From the NCBI GenBank assembly GCA_017301975.1, contig JAFLEI010000013.1, positions 97,751 to 161,750 of the forward strand: a stretch of DNA of 64,000 nucleotides. The letters are read 5' to 3'. Positions 9,684 through 16,808 of the stretch are shown here, one piece after another. The notes beneath the pieces were generated by a model. It searched no databases. It was given only the letters and a program-made list of their open reading frames with translations, and had not been told where the DNA came from. How positions within the stretch are numbered: position 1 is the stretch's first letter; the number at the start of each line of letters is the position of its first letter. The DNA comes from Verrucomicrobiota bacterium (GTDB taxonomy: Bacteria > Verrucomicrobiota > Verrucomicrobiia > Verrucomicrobiales > Verrucomicrobiaceae). The position numbers and the translations under genes were made by a program.

Positions 9684-9688
9684 GGAGG
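9684..9688 (+). promoter_or_regulatory. Strong Shine-Dalgarno site for btubB (GTG start)
   Basis: GGAGG lies 7 nt before the GTG at 9696. It decides the start because the resulting N-terminus MREILSIHVGQCGNQIA aligns residue for residue with eukaryotic tubulins. Strong ribosome sites are uncommon in this window. Confidence 0.75.
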
Positions 9689-9695
9689 ACTAACA

Positions 9696-10973
9696 GTGAG
9701 AGAGATTCTGAGCATTCATGTCGGACAATGTGGCAATCAAATCGCCGACCGGTACTGGCGGCTCCTGCTGCGTGAACATGGCCTGACCGAGGCTGGTACG
9801 TTGAAGGATGGCAACACGACTGCCGCCGCCAACACGAACATGGAGGTGTTCTTTCACAAAGTCCGTGACGGGAAGTACATCCCGCGTGCCATTCTGGTGG
9901 ACCTTGAACCCGGCGTCATCGCCCGTATCGAAGGCGGGGACATGGCGCAGCTCTTTGACGAGAGCTGCATCATTCGCAAGATTCCCGGCGCTGCCAACAA
10001 CTGGGCGCGTGGTTACAATGTCGAAGGTGAGCGCATCATCGACCAGATCATGAATGTGATCGATGCGGCCGTGGAAAAGACCAAGTCTTTGCAGGGCTTC
10101 ATGATGACCCACTCCATTGGCGGTGGCTCCGGCTCCGGGCTGGGCTCCCTCATTCTGGAGCGTCTGCGCCAGGCCTACCCCAAGAAGCGCATCTTCACCT
10201 TCTCGGTGGTTCCATCCCCGCTGATTTCCGACTCGGCGGTCGAGCCCTACAACGCGATCCTCACTCTGCAGCGCATTCTCGACAATGCGGATGCCGCCGT
10301 GCTGCTGGACAACGAGGCGCTCTTCCGCATCGCCAAGTCGAAGCTGCACCGCAGCCCGAACTACATGGATCTCAACCACATCATCGCCCTCATCATGAGT
10401 TCGGTGACAGCATCCCTGCGGTTCCCCGGCAAACTGAACACTGATCTGAGCGAATACGTGACCAATCTGGTGCCGTTCCCCGGAAACCATTTCCTCACGG
10501 CCTCCTTCGCCCCCATGCGTGCTCCCGGTCAGGAAGGCCAGGTCCGAATCAACTTCCCCGATATTGCGCGGGAAACCTTCTCCCAGGACAATTTCACGGC
10601 GGCCATCGACTGGACCAATGGCGTCTATCTTTCGGCCTGTGCGCTGTTCCGCGGGGATGTGAAGGCCAAGGAAGTGGAGGAAAACATGGCGGCCATCCGC
10701 AAGAGCCTGAACTTCGCCAGCTACGTGCCCACCGGGGTCAAGCTGGGGGTGGCTGAAACCGCTCCGGAAGGCTTCGCTTCCAGTGGTCTGGCCCTGGTCA
10801 ATCACACCGGCATCGCCGCCGTGTTTGAGCGCCTCATCACCAATTTCGACATCATGTTCGACAACCACGCCTACACGCACTGGTATGAGAACAACGGCGT
10901 CTCGCGCGAAATGATGGCGCATGCACGCAACACCATCGTCAACCTCGCTCAATCCTACCGCGACGCCAGCTAG
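9696..10973 (+). CDS. btubB: Bacterial tubulin BtubB
   Basis: 425 residues, GTG start. MREI at the N-terminus and GQCGNQIADRYW match eukaryotic tubulins. The GTP signature GGGSGSG is at 142-148, followed by PSPLISDSAVEPYNAILTL, the conserved region ending in EPYNA. The T7/H8 region reads LNTDLSEYVTNLVPFP; the Glu there matches alpha-tubulin, where it promotes GTP hydrolysis in the partner subunit, although the N-terminus looks beta-like. The protein ends shortly after helix H12 with no acidic tail. It is the partner of BtubA in heterodimers that build mini-microtubules. bklc follows after 38 nt. Confidence 0.98.
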   Translation: MREILSIHVGQCGNQIADRYWRLLLREHGLTEAGTLKDGNTTAAANTNMEVFFHKVRDGKYIPRAILVDLEPGVIARIEGGDMAQLFDESCIIRKIPGAANNWARGYNVEGERIIDQIMNVIDAAVEKTKSLQGFMMTHSIGGGSGSGLGSLILERLRQAYPKKRIFTFSVVPSPLISDSAVEPYNAILTLQRILDNADAAVLLDNEALFRIAKSKLHRSPNYMDLNHIIALIMSSVTASLRFPGKLNTDLSEYVTNLVPFPGNHFLTASFAPMRAPGQEGQVRINFPDIARETFSQDNFTAAIDWTNGVYLSACALFRGDVKAKEVEENMAAIRKSLNFASYVPTGVKLGVAETAPEGFASSGLALVNHTGIAAVFERLITNFDIMFDNHAYTHWYENNGVSREMMAHARNTIVNLAQSYRDAS

Positions 10974-11011
10974 CCGTCTGCAGGCCTTCGTGACCCCTTC
11001 TTCAACCCAAC

Positions 11012-11782
11012 GTGGACATCGCATTGGAGCGCCAAATTGCCTCCGCCTCCCGCAGCGTCGAGGAGGCGCGGCGGCAGGCGTACCACGATCAGACGCGCGT
11101 CGGTGCGCTGGTGGAGCAGATCAGCGTGCTGGCGGATCTGCGGCAGAAGGAGGGAGATTTCCGCAAGGCGGAGTCGCTTTACCGTGAGGCCCTCTTCCGC
11201 GCCCAGGAACTCCGCAAGCAGGACCCGGACCTCCTGACCGGCATCTACTCCCTTCTTGCTCATCTCTATGACCGCTGGGGGCGCATGGACAAGGCGGCTG
11301 AGTTTTATGAAAAGGCGCTGACCATCAGTGCAAACAATGGTCTGGAAGACAGCGACAAGGTGGCCACCATCAAAAACAACCTCGCCATGATTTTCAAACA
11401 GCTCCGGCAGTTTGAAAAAGCCGAAGGCTATTACTGCGAAGCGCTGGAAACCTTTCAGCGCATCGATGGCGAGCAGAGTTCGCGTGTGGCATCCGTGTAC
11501 AACAATCTCGGCGTCCTCTACTACAGCAGCATGGACGTGGATCGCGCACAGGCCATGCATGAGCGGGCGCTCGCCATCCGGCAGAACCTGAACGAGGGCC
11601 AGATGGATCCCGCCGACCTCTCCCAGACTTTCATCAATCTGGGCGCGGTGTACAAGGCCTCAGGCGATTTCCAAAAAGCCGAGGCCTGTGTGGATCGTGC
11701 CAAACGCATCCGCGCCGCCATGAACGGCTACCACCCGAACCCTCGCCGCTCCGCCTCGCTCCTCATCGACAAGAGCTTGTAA
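11012..11782 (+). CDS. bklc: Kinesin-light-chain-like TPR protein (Bklc/BtubC)
   Basis: 256 residues, GTG start without a clear ribosome site. Five TPR-like repeats start near residues 36, 78, 120, 162 and 206. Their 42-residue spacing is that of kinesin light chains, e.g. VASVYNNLGVLYYSSMDVDRA. No motor domain is present. It closes the btubA-btubB cluster, as in known Prosthecobacter operons. There the product is known to bind along BtubAB mini-microtubules. The start could be slightly different, since Shine-Dalgarno evidence is missing and there is no good ATG early in the frame. Confidence 0.93.
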   Translation: MDIALERQIASASRSVEEARRQAYHDQTRVGALVEQISVLADLRQKEGDFRKAESLYREALFRAQELRKQDPDLLTGIYSLLAHLYDRWGRMDKAAEFYEKALTISANNGLEDSDKVATIKNNLAMIFKQLRQFEKAEGYYCEALETFQRIDGEQSSRVASVYNNLGVLYYSSMDVDRAQAMHERALAIRQNLNEGQMDPADLSQTFINLGAVYKASGDFQKAEACVDRAKRIRAAMNGYHPNPRRSASLLIDKSL

Positions 11783-11836
11783 TCGTCAGCATCGGTTGGT
11801 GGCACCGCGTCGTCGTTTGCCTCTGACCAGCAGGAA

Positions 11837-11865
11837 AAGCCCGGGATTCAGCGAACCCCAGGCTT
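11837..11865. terminator. Candidate terminator between bklc and nagZ
   Basis: AAGCCCGGG (11837-11845) pairs with CCCAGGCTT (11857-11865) with one mismatch and an 11-nt loop. It lies between the convergent bklc (stop 11782) and nagZ (stop 11883). It could end transcription from both sides, but it has no T-run. Confidence 0.4.
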
Positions 11866-11882
11866 GATGCAAAGTCCTGATT

Positions 11883-12992
11883 TCAGTACAGCTCCACGGG
11901 AGAACGCTTCCCGTCTTCGACACTGAGGTTTTTAGCCGCCTCTTCACCGAGCGTATCCACCCGCAGCTGCCAGATGTCACGGTTGATCGCGGCGAAGCGG
12001 TCGAGATTGAACGCGTCCGGCTTCACCAGACGCTTCTTGGTTTTTTCGATCCGCATCAAAGCATCATGCAGCGCCGGGGCCTCCACGCCTTCGAGGTGCT
12101 GTCGGGCCAGTTCGACCATCTCCACGCGGTGGCAGATCATCACGAGGTCATTGCCGGCGCGGACCGCTTCCTGGATGGCCTGCTCAAAGGTGACTTCGTT
12201 CAGGATGGCTCCCATGTCGAGGTCATCGGTCATGGCCAGGCCGTCGAAAGCGTACTGATGGCGCAGCAGCTTGGTCACGATGTTATGGCTCAGGCTTGCG
12301 GGCCAGCGGCCGCGGTCGGGATCGTACGCGGTGTAGTTGCTGTGGCAGGTCATCACGCTGTCCAGTTCCGGCAGCAGCGCGGAGTAGGGCAGCAGTTCGC
12401 TGCGTTCCATTTCTTCTCGGCTTTTGGTGATGACCGGCAGAAACTCATGCGGATCACACTCCGCCGGGCCGTACCCTGGGAAGTGTTTGCCGCAGCTCAG
12501 GATGCCTTCGGCGCGCATGGCACGGTTGAAGACGCCCGCGTTGTCGATCACCTGCTGGGGATCGCGTCCATAGGTCCGGCCTTTGAGTGAATTGTCCGCC
12601 GCATCATCATAGGAGATGTCCAGCACCGGGCAGAGATCCAGATTGAAACCGAACAGGCGCAAGATCTGCCCCGTCAGCTTGCCGTGACGTTTGATCAGCG
12701 TGGGATCACCCTTGTCACGCAGCGCTTGAGCGTTCGGTGGTTCTTCGCCGATGAGGCGGAGACGCGAGACGCGACCGCCTTCCTGATCAATCGTGATGAA
12801 AGGCTCGACGTTGGAAATGTCGCGCAGATCATCGATGAGCTTTCGGACCTGCTCAGGAGTCTGGATGTTGCGACCGAATAAAATGAAGCCACCCGGCTGG
12901 AGTTTTTTCAGCCGTGCGGCCGTTTCTGGGGTGAGTTCGGCACCGGGCACCCCCATGAGGAGGAGCTGACCAAGGTCTTGGGAGGAGGGCAT
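11883..12992 (-). CDS. nagZ: Beta-N-acetylhexosaminidase, glycoside hydrolase family 3 (NagZ-like)
   Basis: 369 residues, the usual length of single-domain NagZ. FITIDQEGGRVSRL (65-78) is the substrate-pocket motif. KHFPGYG...DPH (169-182) is the flexible loop with the His/Asp dyad typical of NagZ, and TDDLDMGA (255-262) carries the nucleophile Asp. The enzyme removes N-acetylglucosamine from muropeptides in the cytoplasm during cell-wall recycling. It converges on the tubulin operon from the opposite strand and is a single-gene unit. No other recycling gene is nearby. Confidence 0.92.
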   Translation of the reverse strand: MPSSQDLGQLLLMGVPGAELTPETAARLKKLQPGGFILFGRNIQTPEQVRKLIDDLRDISNVEPFITIDQEGGRVSRLRLIGEEPPNAQALRDKGDPTLIKRHGKLTGQILRLFGFNLDLCPVLDISYDDAADNSLKGRTYGRDPQQVIDNAGVFNRAMRAEGILSCGKHFPGYGPAECDPHEFLPVITKSREEMERSELLPYSALLPELDSVMTCHSNYTAYDPDRGRWPASLSHNIVTKLLRHQYAFDGLAMTDDLDMGAILNEVTFEQAIQEAVRAGNDLVMICHRVEMVELARQHLEGVEAPALHDALMRIEKTKKRLVKPDAFNLDRFAAINRDIWQLRVDTLGEEAAKNLSVEDGKRSPVELY

Positions 12993-13143
12993 GAGAGCGT
13001 GTGTTCGGTTGAGTAGTGGTTGGTCGAAAGTGACGGATCAGGTGTCAAGACACGTTTTACTAAAATTTTGAGAACAATTGGGCGTTTTAGGATCGCAGAT
13101 TTGAGACTCAGCGGTTTCTTTTTGCAAAAGAAGGGTGGGCAGG

Positions 13144-13172
13144 TTGACGGGAGGGGCAAAACTTTTTAACAT
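13144..13172 (+). promoter_or_regulatory. Sigma-70-like promoter with no protein gene downstream
   Basis: TTGACG (13144-13149), a 17-nt spacer, then TAACAT (13167-13172). No convincing coding sequence follows on this strand; about 105 nt downstream comes a 12-bp perfect hairpin. The 12993-13379 gap otherwise holds only the nagZ upstream region, which contains the small palindrome GTGTC-AA-GACAC at 13042-13053. Confidence 0.5.
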
Positions 13173-13178
13173 GTGCTC

Positions 13179-13315
13179 GTCCGTGGGGTAACTCGCGGGC
13201 CACGTTTGCAAGCTTCCTCAGCTAACGCATTTCGTGCCAATCGGTCCTCTATCGTTGTTGGTTGCTGGATCGCCAATGGAACCCTCCGGCTTCGCATGCC
13301 GGAGGGTTCTCTGTT
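13179..13315 (+). ncRNA. Candidate small RNA of about 130 nt
   Basis: The stretch between the promoter at 13144 and the hairpin ending at 13309 could be an independent short transcript. The first part can fold through CGTGG (13182 area) with CCACG. It does not match tRNA, SRP RNA, tmRNA or a 6S RNA shape that I can recognise. The only open frame through it is short and unlike a protein. Support is promoter plus hairpin spacing only. Confidence 0.35.
13279..13309. terminator. Perfect 12-bp hairpin terminator
   Basis: GAACCCTCCGGC (13279-13290) pairs perfectly with GCCGGAGGGTTC (13298-13309) across a 7-nt loop, followed on the plus strand by TCTGTTTCTG. It could end the candidate small RNA on the plus strand, trpE on the minus strand (stop at 13380), or both. 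Confidence 0.7.
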
Positions 13316-13379
13316 TCTGAGTGACGCGTTCGCGCATTGTGAGCAACTCTGTGATTAGCTTGTGAGCAACTCCATCCGC

Positions 13380-14888
13380 TCACGGCGCACTCAACTGCCG
13401 CGCCCATTGAATCGCACGCAGCATGCCCGTGGCCTTGTTGATCGTTTCCTGATACTCGGCAGCAGGAACAGAGTCGGCCACCACACCAGCACCCGCCTGC
13501 ACATAGGCTTTGCCATCCTTCACCACGCAGGTGCGCAGCGCGATGCATGAATCAAGGTTGCCATCAAAGCCGAAGTAACCCACTGCGCCTGCATACGCAC
13601 AGCGCTTGCTCTTCTCGCACTCGTTGATGATCTCCATGGCACGCACCTTGGGCGAGCCGCTGACGGTGCCGGCAGGGAAGGTGGCGCGCATGACGTCGTA
13701 GGCGGACTTGTCGTCGCGCAGATGTCCGTCAACGTTGGAGACGATGTGCATGACGTGCGAGTAGCGCTCGATGATCATCAGATCACTGACGCGCACACTG
13801 CCATAGTCGGCCACACGTCCGACATCATTGCGCGCCAGATCGACGAGCATGATGTGCTCCGCGCGTTCCTTGGGATCTTCCAGCAGCTCCTGCGCCAGGG
13901 CGTCGTCTTCGGCGGGAGTCTTGCCCCTCCAGCGTGTGCCGGCAATGGGTCGGATGTCGATGCGGCCGTTCATGCACTTCACATGCACCTCCGGCGAACT
14001 GCCGACCAGCGCGAAGCCCTGGGGAAAGTCGAGGCAGAACATATACGGGCTCGGATTCACGTGCCGCAGTGCGCGGAAGAGATCCAGCGTCGTGCCATGA
14101 TACTCCGTCTCAAAACGCTGCGAGGGCACGCCTTGGAAGATGTCACCCGCACCGATGTACTCCTTCATCTTGAGCACCATCGCCTCATATTCTTCCTGCG
14201 TGGTGTTGCTCACCGGCGGGGGCAGCTCACCCACGGGCGCAAAGGTTTGCAGCGGCTTGGCCGCGAGGGGTTGCTCCAGTTTCGCAATGACAGCGGCGAT
14301 CTGTTCACGCGCCCACTCGTAAGCCGCCTCCAAGGTGGCATGCTCATCCGTGTGGACGTTGGCCACGATGGACAGCCGGCGGGTCCGGTGATCAAACACC
14401 AGAACGGTGTCAGTGACCATGAAGACCATGTCCGGCAGGCCCAGCTCATCCTTCGGCGGTGGCGAAAGAGTCGGCTCAAAGAACCGCACCATGTCATAGG
14501 CCAGGTATCCCACAGCCCCGCCGTGGAAGACCGGCAGCGGCTGCACTTCCAGCGGGGTAAATGGCTTCATCAGCTCCTGCAATTCCGTCAGCGGATCGCC
14601 CGTGGTGGTGTAGCTGCGCTTCTTGCCGCGCTCTTCGATTTCGATTTCACGCCCGCGGGCGGTGAAAATGATGCGCGGTGAACTGCCCAGCAACGAGTAG
14701 CGCCCGGAGTGCTGCGTGAGTTCCGCCGATTCCAGCAGGAAGGCGCAGCGGCCATCGTGAATCTTTTGGAATGCGGAGAGCGGGGTTTCGTAATCGGCGG
14801 CGAGTTCCGCCATCACCGGTACGAGATTGCCCTGCTGCGCGAGCGTTTGAAAGGTGGCGAAGTCGGGCTGAAGATGGAGCTGAGGCAT
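13380..14888 (-). CDS. trpE: Anthranilate synthase component I
   Basis: 502 residues from the ATG at 14888 (MPQLHLQPDFATFQTLAQQG), which gives the usual TrpE N-terminus; longer in-frame starts add unlike sequence. CAFLLESAE is the LLES motif linked to tryptophan feedback inhibition. The chorismate-binding domain holds RPIAGTRWRGKT, DLARNDVGRV, AGTVSGSPKVRAMEI and GAVGYFGFDGN. It makes anthranilate from chorismate with a glutaminase partner (TrpG) that is not in this window, so the trp genes are dispersed here. A strong hairpin lies about 70 nt after the stop. Confidence 0.95.
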   Translation of the reverse strand: MPQLHLQPDFATFQTLAQQGNLVPVMAELAADYETPLSAFQKIHDGRCAFLLESAELTQHSGRYSLLGSSPRIIFTARGREIEIEERGKKRSYTTTGDPLTELQELMKPFTPLEVQPLPVFHGGAVGYLAYDMVRFFEPTLSPPPKDELGLPDMVFMVTDTVLVFDHRTRRLSIVANVHTDEHATLEAAYEWAREQIAAVIAKLEQPLAAKPLQTFAPVGELPPPVSNTTQEEYEAMVLKMKEYIGAGDIFQGVPSQRFETEYHGTTLDLFRALRHVNPSPYMFCLDFPQGFALVGSSPEVHVKCMNGRIDIRPIAGTRWRGKTPAEDDALAQELLEDPKERAEHIMLVDLARNDVGRVADYGSVRVSDLMIIERYSHVMHIVSNVDGHLRDDKSAYDVMRATFPAGTVSGSPKVRAMEIINECEKSKRCAYAGAVGYFGFDGNLDSCIALRTCVVKDGKAYVQAGAGVVADSVPAAEYQETINKATGMLRAIQWARQLSAP

Positions 14889-14928
14889 GAGCGGGCGGAT
14901 TGTGGATGCGAAAAGGCAGGCTGGCAAA

Positions 14929-15360
14929 TCAAGCAAGTCTCTGAAGCCAGACTGCGGGACGCAGCGAGGTGGTCGTGGGCGGGCAGCGTCGCAAGATCTC
15001 CTCATCATTTGTAATGAGCTGGCAGCGTAGTTCCCTGGCCAGTGCGACGTAATGGGAGTCGGCTCCGTGCAATCCATGCCGGGCGGCCAGCCTTGCGGCA
15101 GCATTGGCAAAGGGCAGGTCTATATGCCGGAATGCAAGCCGCGGAAGATGAGACACCCGCAGAGCCCCCACCTCTCCCAAGGATGGCTGCTGGGTGAGGC
15201 GTGCTACTGCAGCAGCCACCTCGGCCAGCACGAACACTGGTGCGAAGAGCTGCACCTTGCGCTCCACACAAGCTTTAAGCAAAGCCTGGGCGGCCTGATG
15301 TTCAGCTTGTTCACGGATTTGCTCCGCGACGAAGATGCAAGCGTCGATCACCAGTTTCAT
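14929..15360 (-). CDS. PIN-domain ribonuclease toxin (VapC-like)
   Basis: 143 residues. The PIN acidic residues are visible: D6 in KLVIDACIF, E47 in LAEVAAA, D101 in GADSHYVALA and D119 in LITNDEEIL. Such toxins cleave RNA (often tRNA or rRNA) when free of antitoxin. Its ATG shares one base with the stop codon of the small upstream gene, a TGATG arrangement that implies translational coupling, as in vapBC operons. It lies between trpE and thrH and looks intact. Confidence 0.88.
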   Translation of the reverse strand: MKLVIDACIFVAEQIREQAEHQAAQALLKACVERKVQLFAPVFVLAEVAAAVARLTQQPSLGEVGALRVSHLPRLAFRHIDLPFANAAARLAARHGLHGADSHYVALARELRCQLITNDEEILRRCPPTTTSLRPAVWLQRLA

Positions 15361-15536
15361 CAACGGCACTCCCGGACAATCACGCTGGCAGGGCGGTGGT
15401 CCACAGCCTTCCCGTCCATAAGCTGGCGGAATTTCCTGGTCTCTTCCAGCCAAGCTTCATACGCCATCTCTGGATTGGGAATGGTGAACTTGGAACTTGT
15501 GCGAGCCTTGCGTTTGGCGGCGGCAACCGTCTTCAT
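15360..15536 (-). CDS. Putative VapB-like antitoxin
   Basis: 58 residues if the ATG at 15536 is used (MKTVAAAKRKARTSSKF); a TTG at 15563 would add nine residues. It is basic at the N-terminus, then has PEMAYEAWLEETRKFRQLMDG, and ends in a VIVRECR tail. I do not recognise the DNA-binding fold with certainty. The assignment rests on size and the one-base overlap with the PIN toxin gene. It would neutralise the toxin and probably repress the operon. Confidence 0.65.
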   Translation of the reverse strand: MKTVAAAKRKARTSSKFTIPNPEMAYEAWLEETRKFRQLMDGKAVDHRPASVIVRECR

Positions 15537-15579
15537 GGCGTTAAAATGGCTTCGCCCGTCCAAACAGGCAACCCGAATC

Positions 15580-16188
15580 TCACAATGCGGCGCGCATCGC
15601 CGTCAGCAGTTCGCCGTAATCATCGAAGGGCTTAAACTGCGGAAACTGGGACTGAATGCTGGCGGGGGCGTGGAAGAAGAATCCGACGTCGGCCTCGCCG
15701 AGCATCGTGGTATCATTGAAGGAATCACCTGCGGCAATGACGCGGTAATTCAGCGCCTTGAACGCGGCCACCGACTTCTGTTTCTGGTTTGGCTGGCGCA
15801 GCTTGTAGTCCACGATGCGGCCGTCTGGGGCGACTTCGAGCTGGTGGCAGAAGATCGTTGGCCATGCGAGCTGGCGCATCAGCGGCTGGGCAAATTCCGC
15901 AAACGTATCGCTCAGGATGATCACCTGGGTGATGGAGCGCAGTTCATCAAGGAACGCCTTGGCGCCTTCCATCGGTGAAAGGGTGCTGATGACCTCCTGG
16001 ATGTCCGGAAGCTTCAGGCCATGATCGTCGAGGATTTTCAGGCGGCCTTTCATGAGTACATCGTAGTCCGGTTCATCTCGCGTGGTGCGGCGCAGTTCGG
16101 GGATGCCGGTCTTCTCGGCAAAGGCGATCCAGATTTCGGGGACGAGAACGCCTTCGAGGTCGAGTGTGACGATGGTCTGCTGCTTCAT
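15580..16188 (-). CDS. thrH: Phosphoserine phosphatase / homoserine phosphotransferase ThrH (HAD family)
   Basis: 202 residues from the ATG at 16188 (MKQQTIVTLDLEGVLVPE). It closely resembles Pseudomonas ThrH from memory: LDLEGVLVPEIWIAFAEKTGIPELRRTT with the DLE nucleophile motif (D10, E12), then VIILSDTFAEFAQPLMRQL, and GDSFNDTTMLGEA as the metal-binding motif. It dephosphorylates phosphoserine and can move phosphate to homoserine. An upstream ATG at 16200 is also possible. Neighbours do not form an amino-acid operon. Confidence 0.92.
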   Translation of the reverse strand: MKQQTIVTLDLEGVLVPEIWIAFAEKTGIPELRRTTRDEPDYDVLMKGRLKILDDHGLKLPDIQEVISTLSPMEGAKAFLDELRSITQVIILSDTFAEFAQPLMRQLAWPTIFCHQLEVAPDGRIVDYKLRQPNQKQKSVAAFKALNYRVIAAGDSFNDTTMLGEADVGFFFHAPASIQSQFPQFKPFDDYGELLTAMRAAL

Positions 16189-16305
16189 GTGGAGTGGCAT
16201 GTCATGCACGGGCCGATGGTTCAGTAAAGCGGTGATCTGCAAAAAAGGCGCGCAGACAGGCAAGCGATGGGGAGACGCTGCGGGCCATCTGGCGTTTGTT
16301 AGATC

Positions 16306-16770
16306 ATGAAAATCGAAAACGAAGTCTCACGAGATGCCGCCCAGTTGGTGGCAAAATGCCGCAATGCGGTGCTGGCCACTTCCGATGCCGAAGGCCATCC
16401 CCATTCGGCCTGGATGACCACGCAGGTCACCACGGATCTCGAGGAGATCATCTCGATCACCGCTCCAAACTCGCAGAAGGCCGCCATTCTTCGCGCCAAT
16501 CCGCAGGCGGAGTGGATGTTTGCCTCGCCCTCGATGGAAACCATCGTCTATCTCTCCGGCCACACACGGCTGATTGAGGGGGACGCGGCGAAGCGCTACT
16601 GGGACCAGATGCCCGGGAAATCCAAGGCCTATTACCGCAAGTACTGCGAGACGGAGGACTACCACAAATTCGCCGTCATTCGCACGGATGTCAGCAGGGT
16701 CGTGCTGTGCAAACCCTACGCCTACACCAAGGCCGTGCTGTGGGACAAATCGCTGCCTGCGGCTGCGTAA
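16306..16770 (+). CDS. Pyridoxamine 5'-phosphate oxidase-like flavin-binding protein
   Basis: 154 residues with a split-barrel pattern: NAVLATSDAEGHPHSAWMT near the start, VYLSGHTRLIEGDAAKRYWDQM in the middle, and HKFAVIRTDVSRVVL near the end. This is the general-stress-protein-26 branch of the PNPOx-like family, which binds FMN or related cofactors. The real substrate is unknown. It is divergent from thrH and followed by the convergent mlaD-like gene. Confidence 0.82.
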   Translation: MKIENEVSRDAAQLVAKCRNAVLATSDAEGHPHSAWMTTQVTTDLEEIISITAPNSQKAAILRANPQAEWMFASPSMETIVYLSGHTRLIEGDAAKRYWDQMPGKSKAYYRKYCETEDYHKFAVIRTDVSRVVLCKPYAYTKAVLWDKSLPAAA

Positions 16771-16808
16771 GACGGTGAGCACGGGCCAGTCCATGGCTGG
16801 TCGGTGAT

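Noticed and set aside
6331..11024. Long open frames on the minus strand opposite the kinase-like, btubA and btubB genes (up to 574 codons)
   Set aside because: They are mirror images of GC-rich codon use in the true genes, have His/Gln/Arg-rich translations and match no family.
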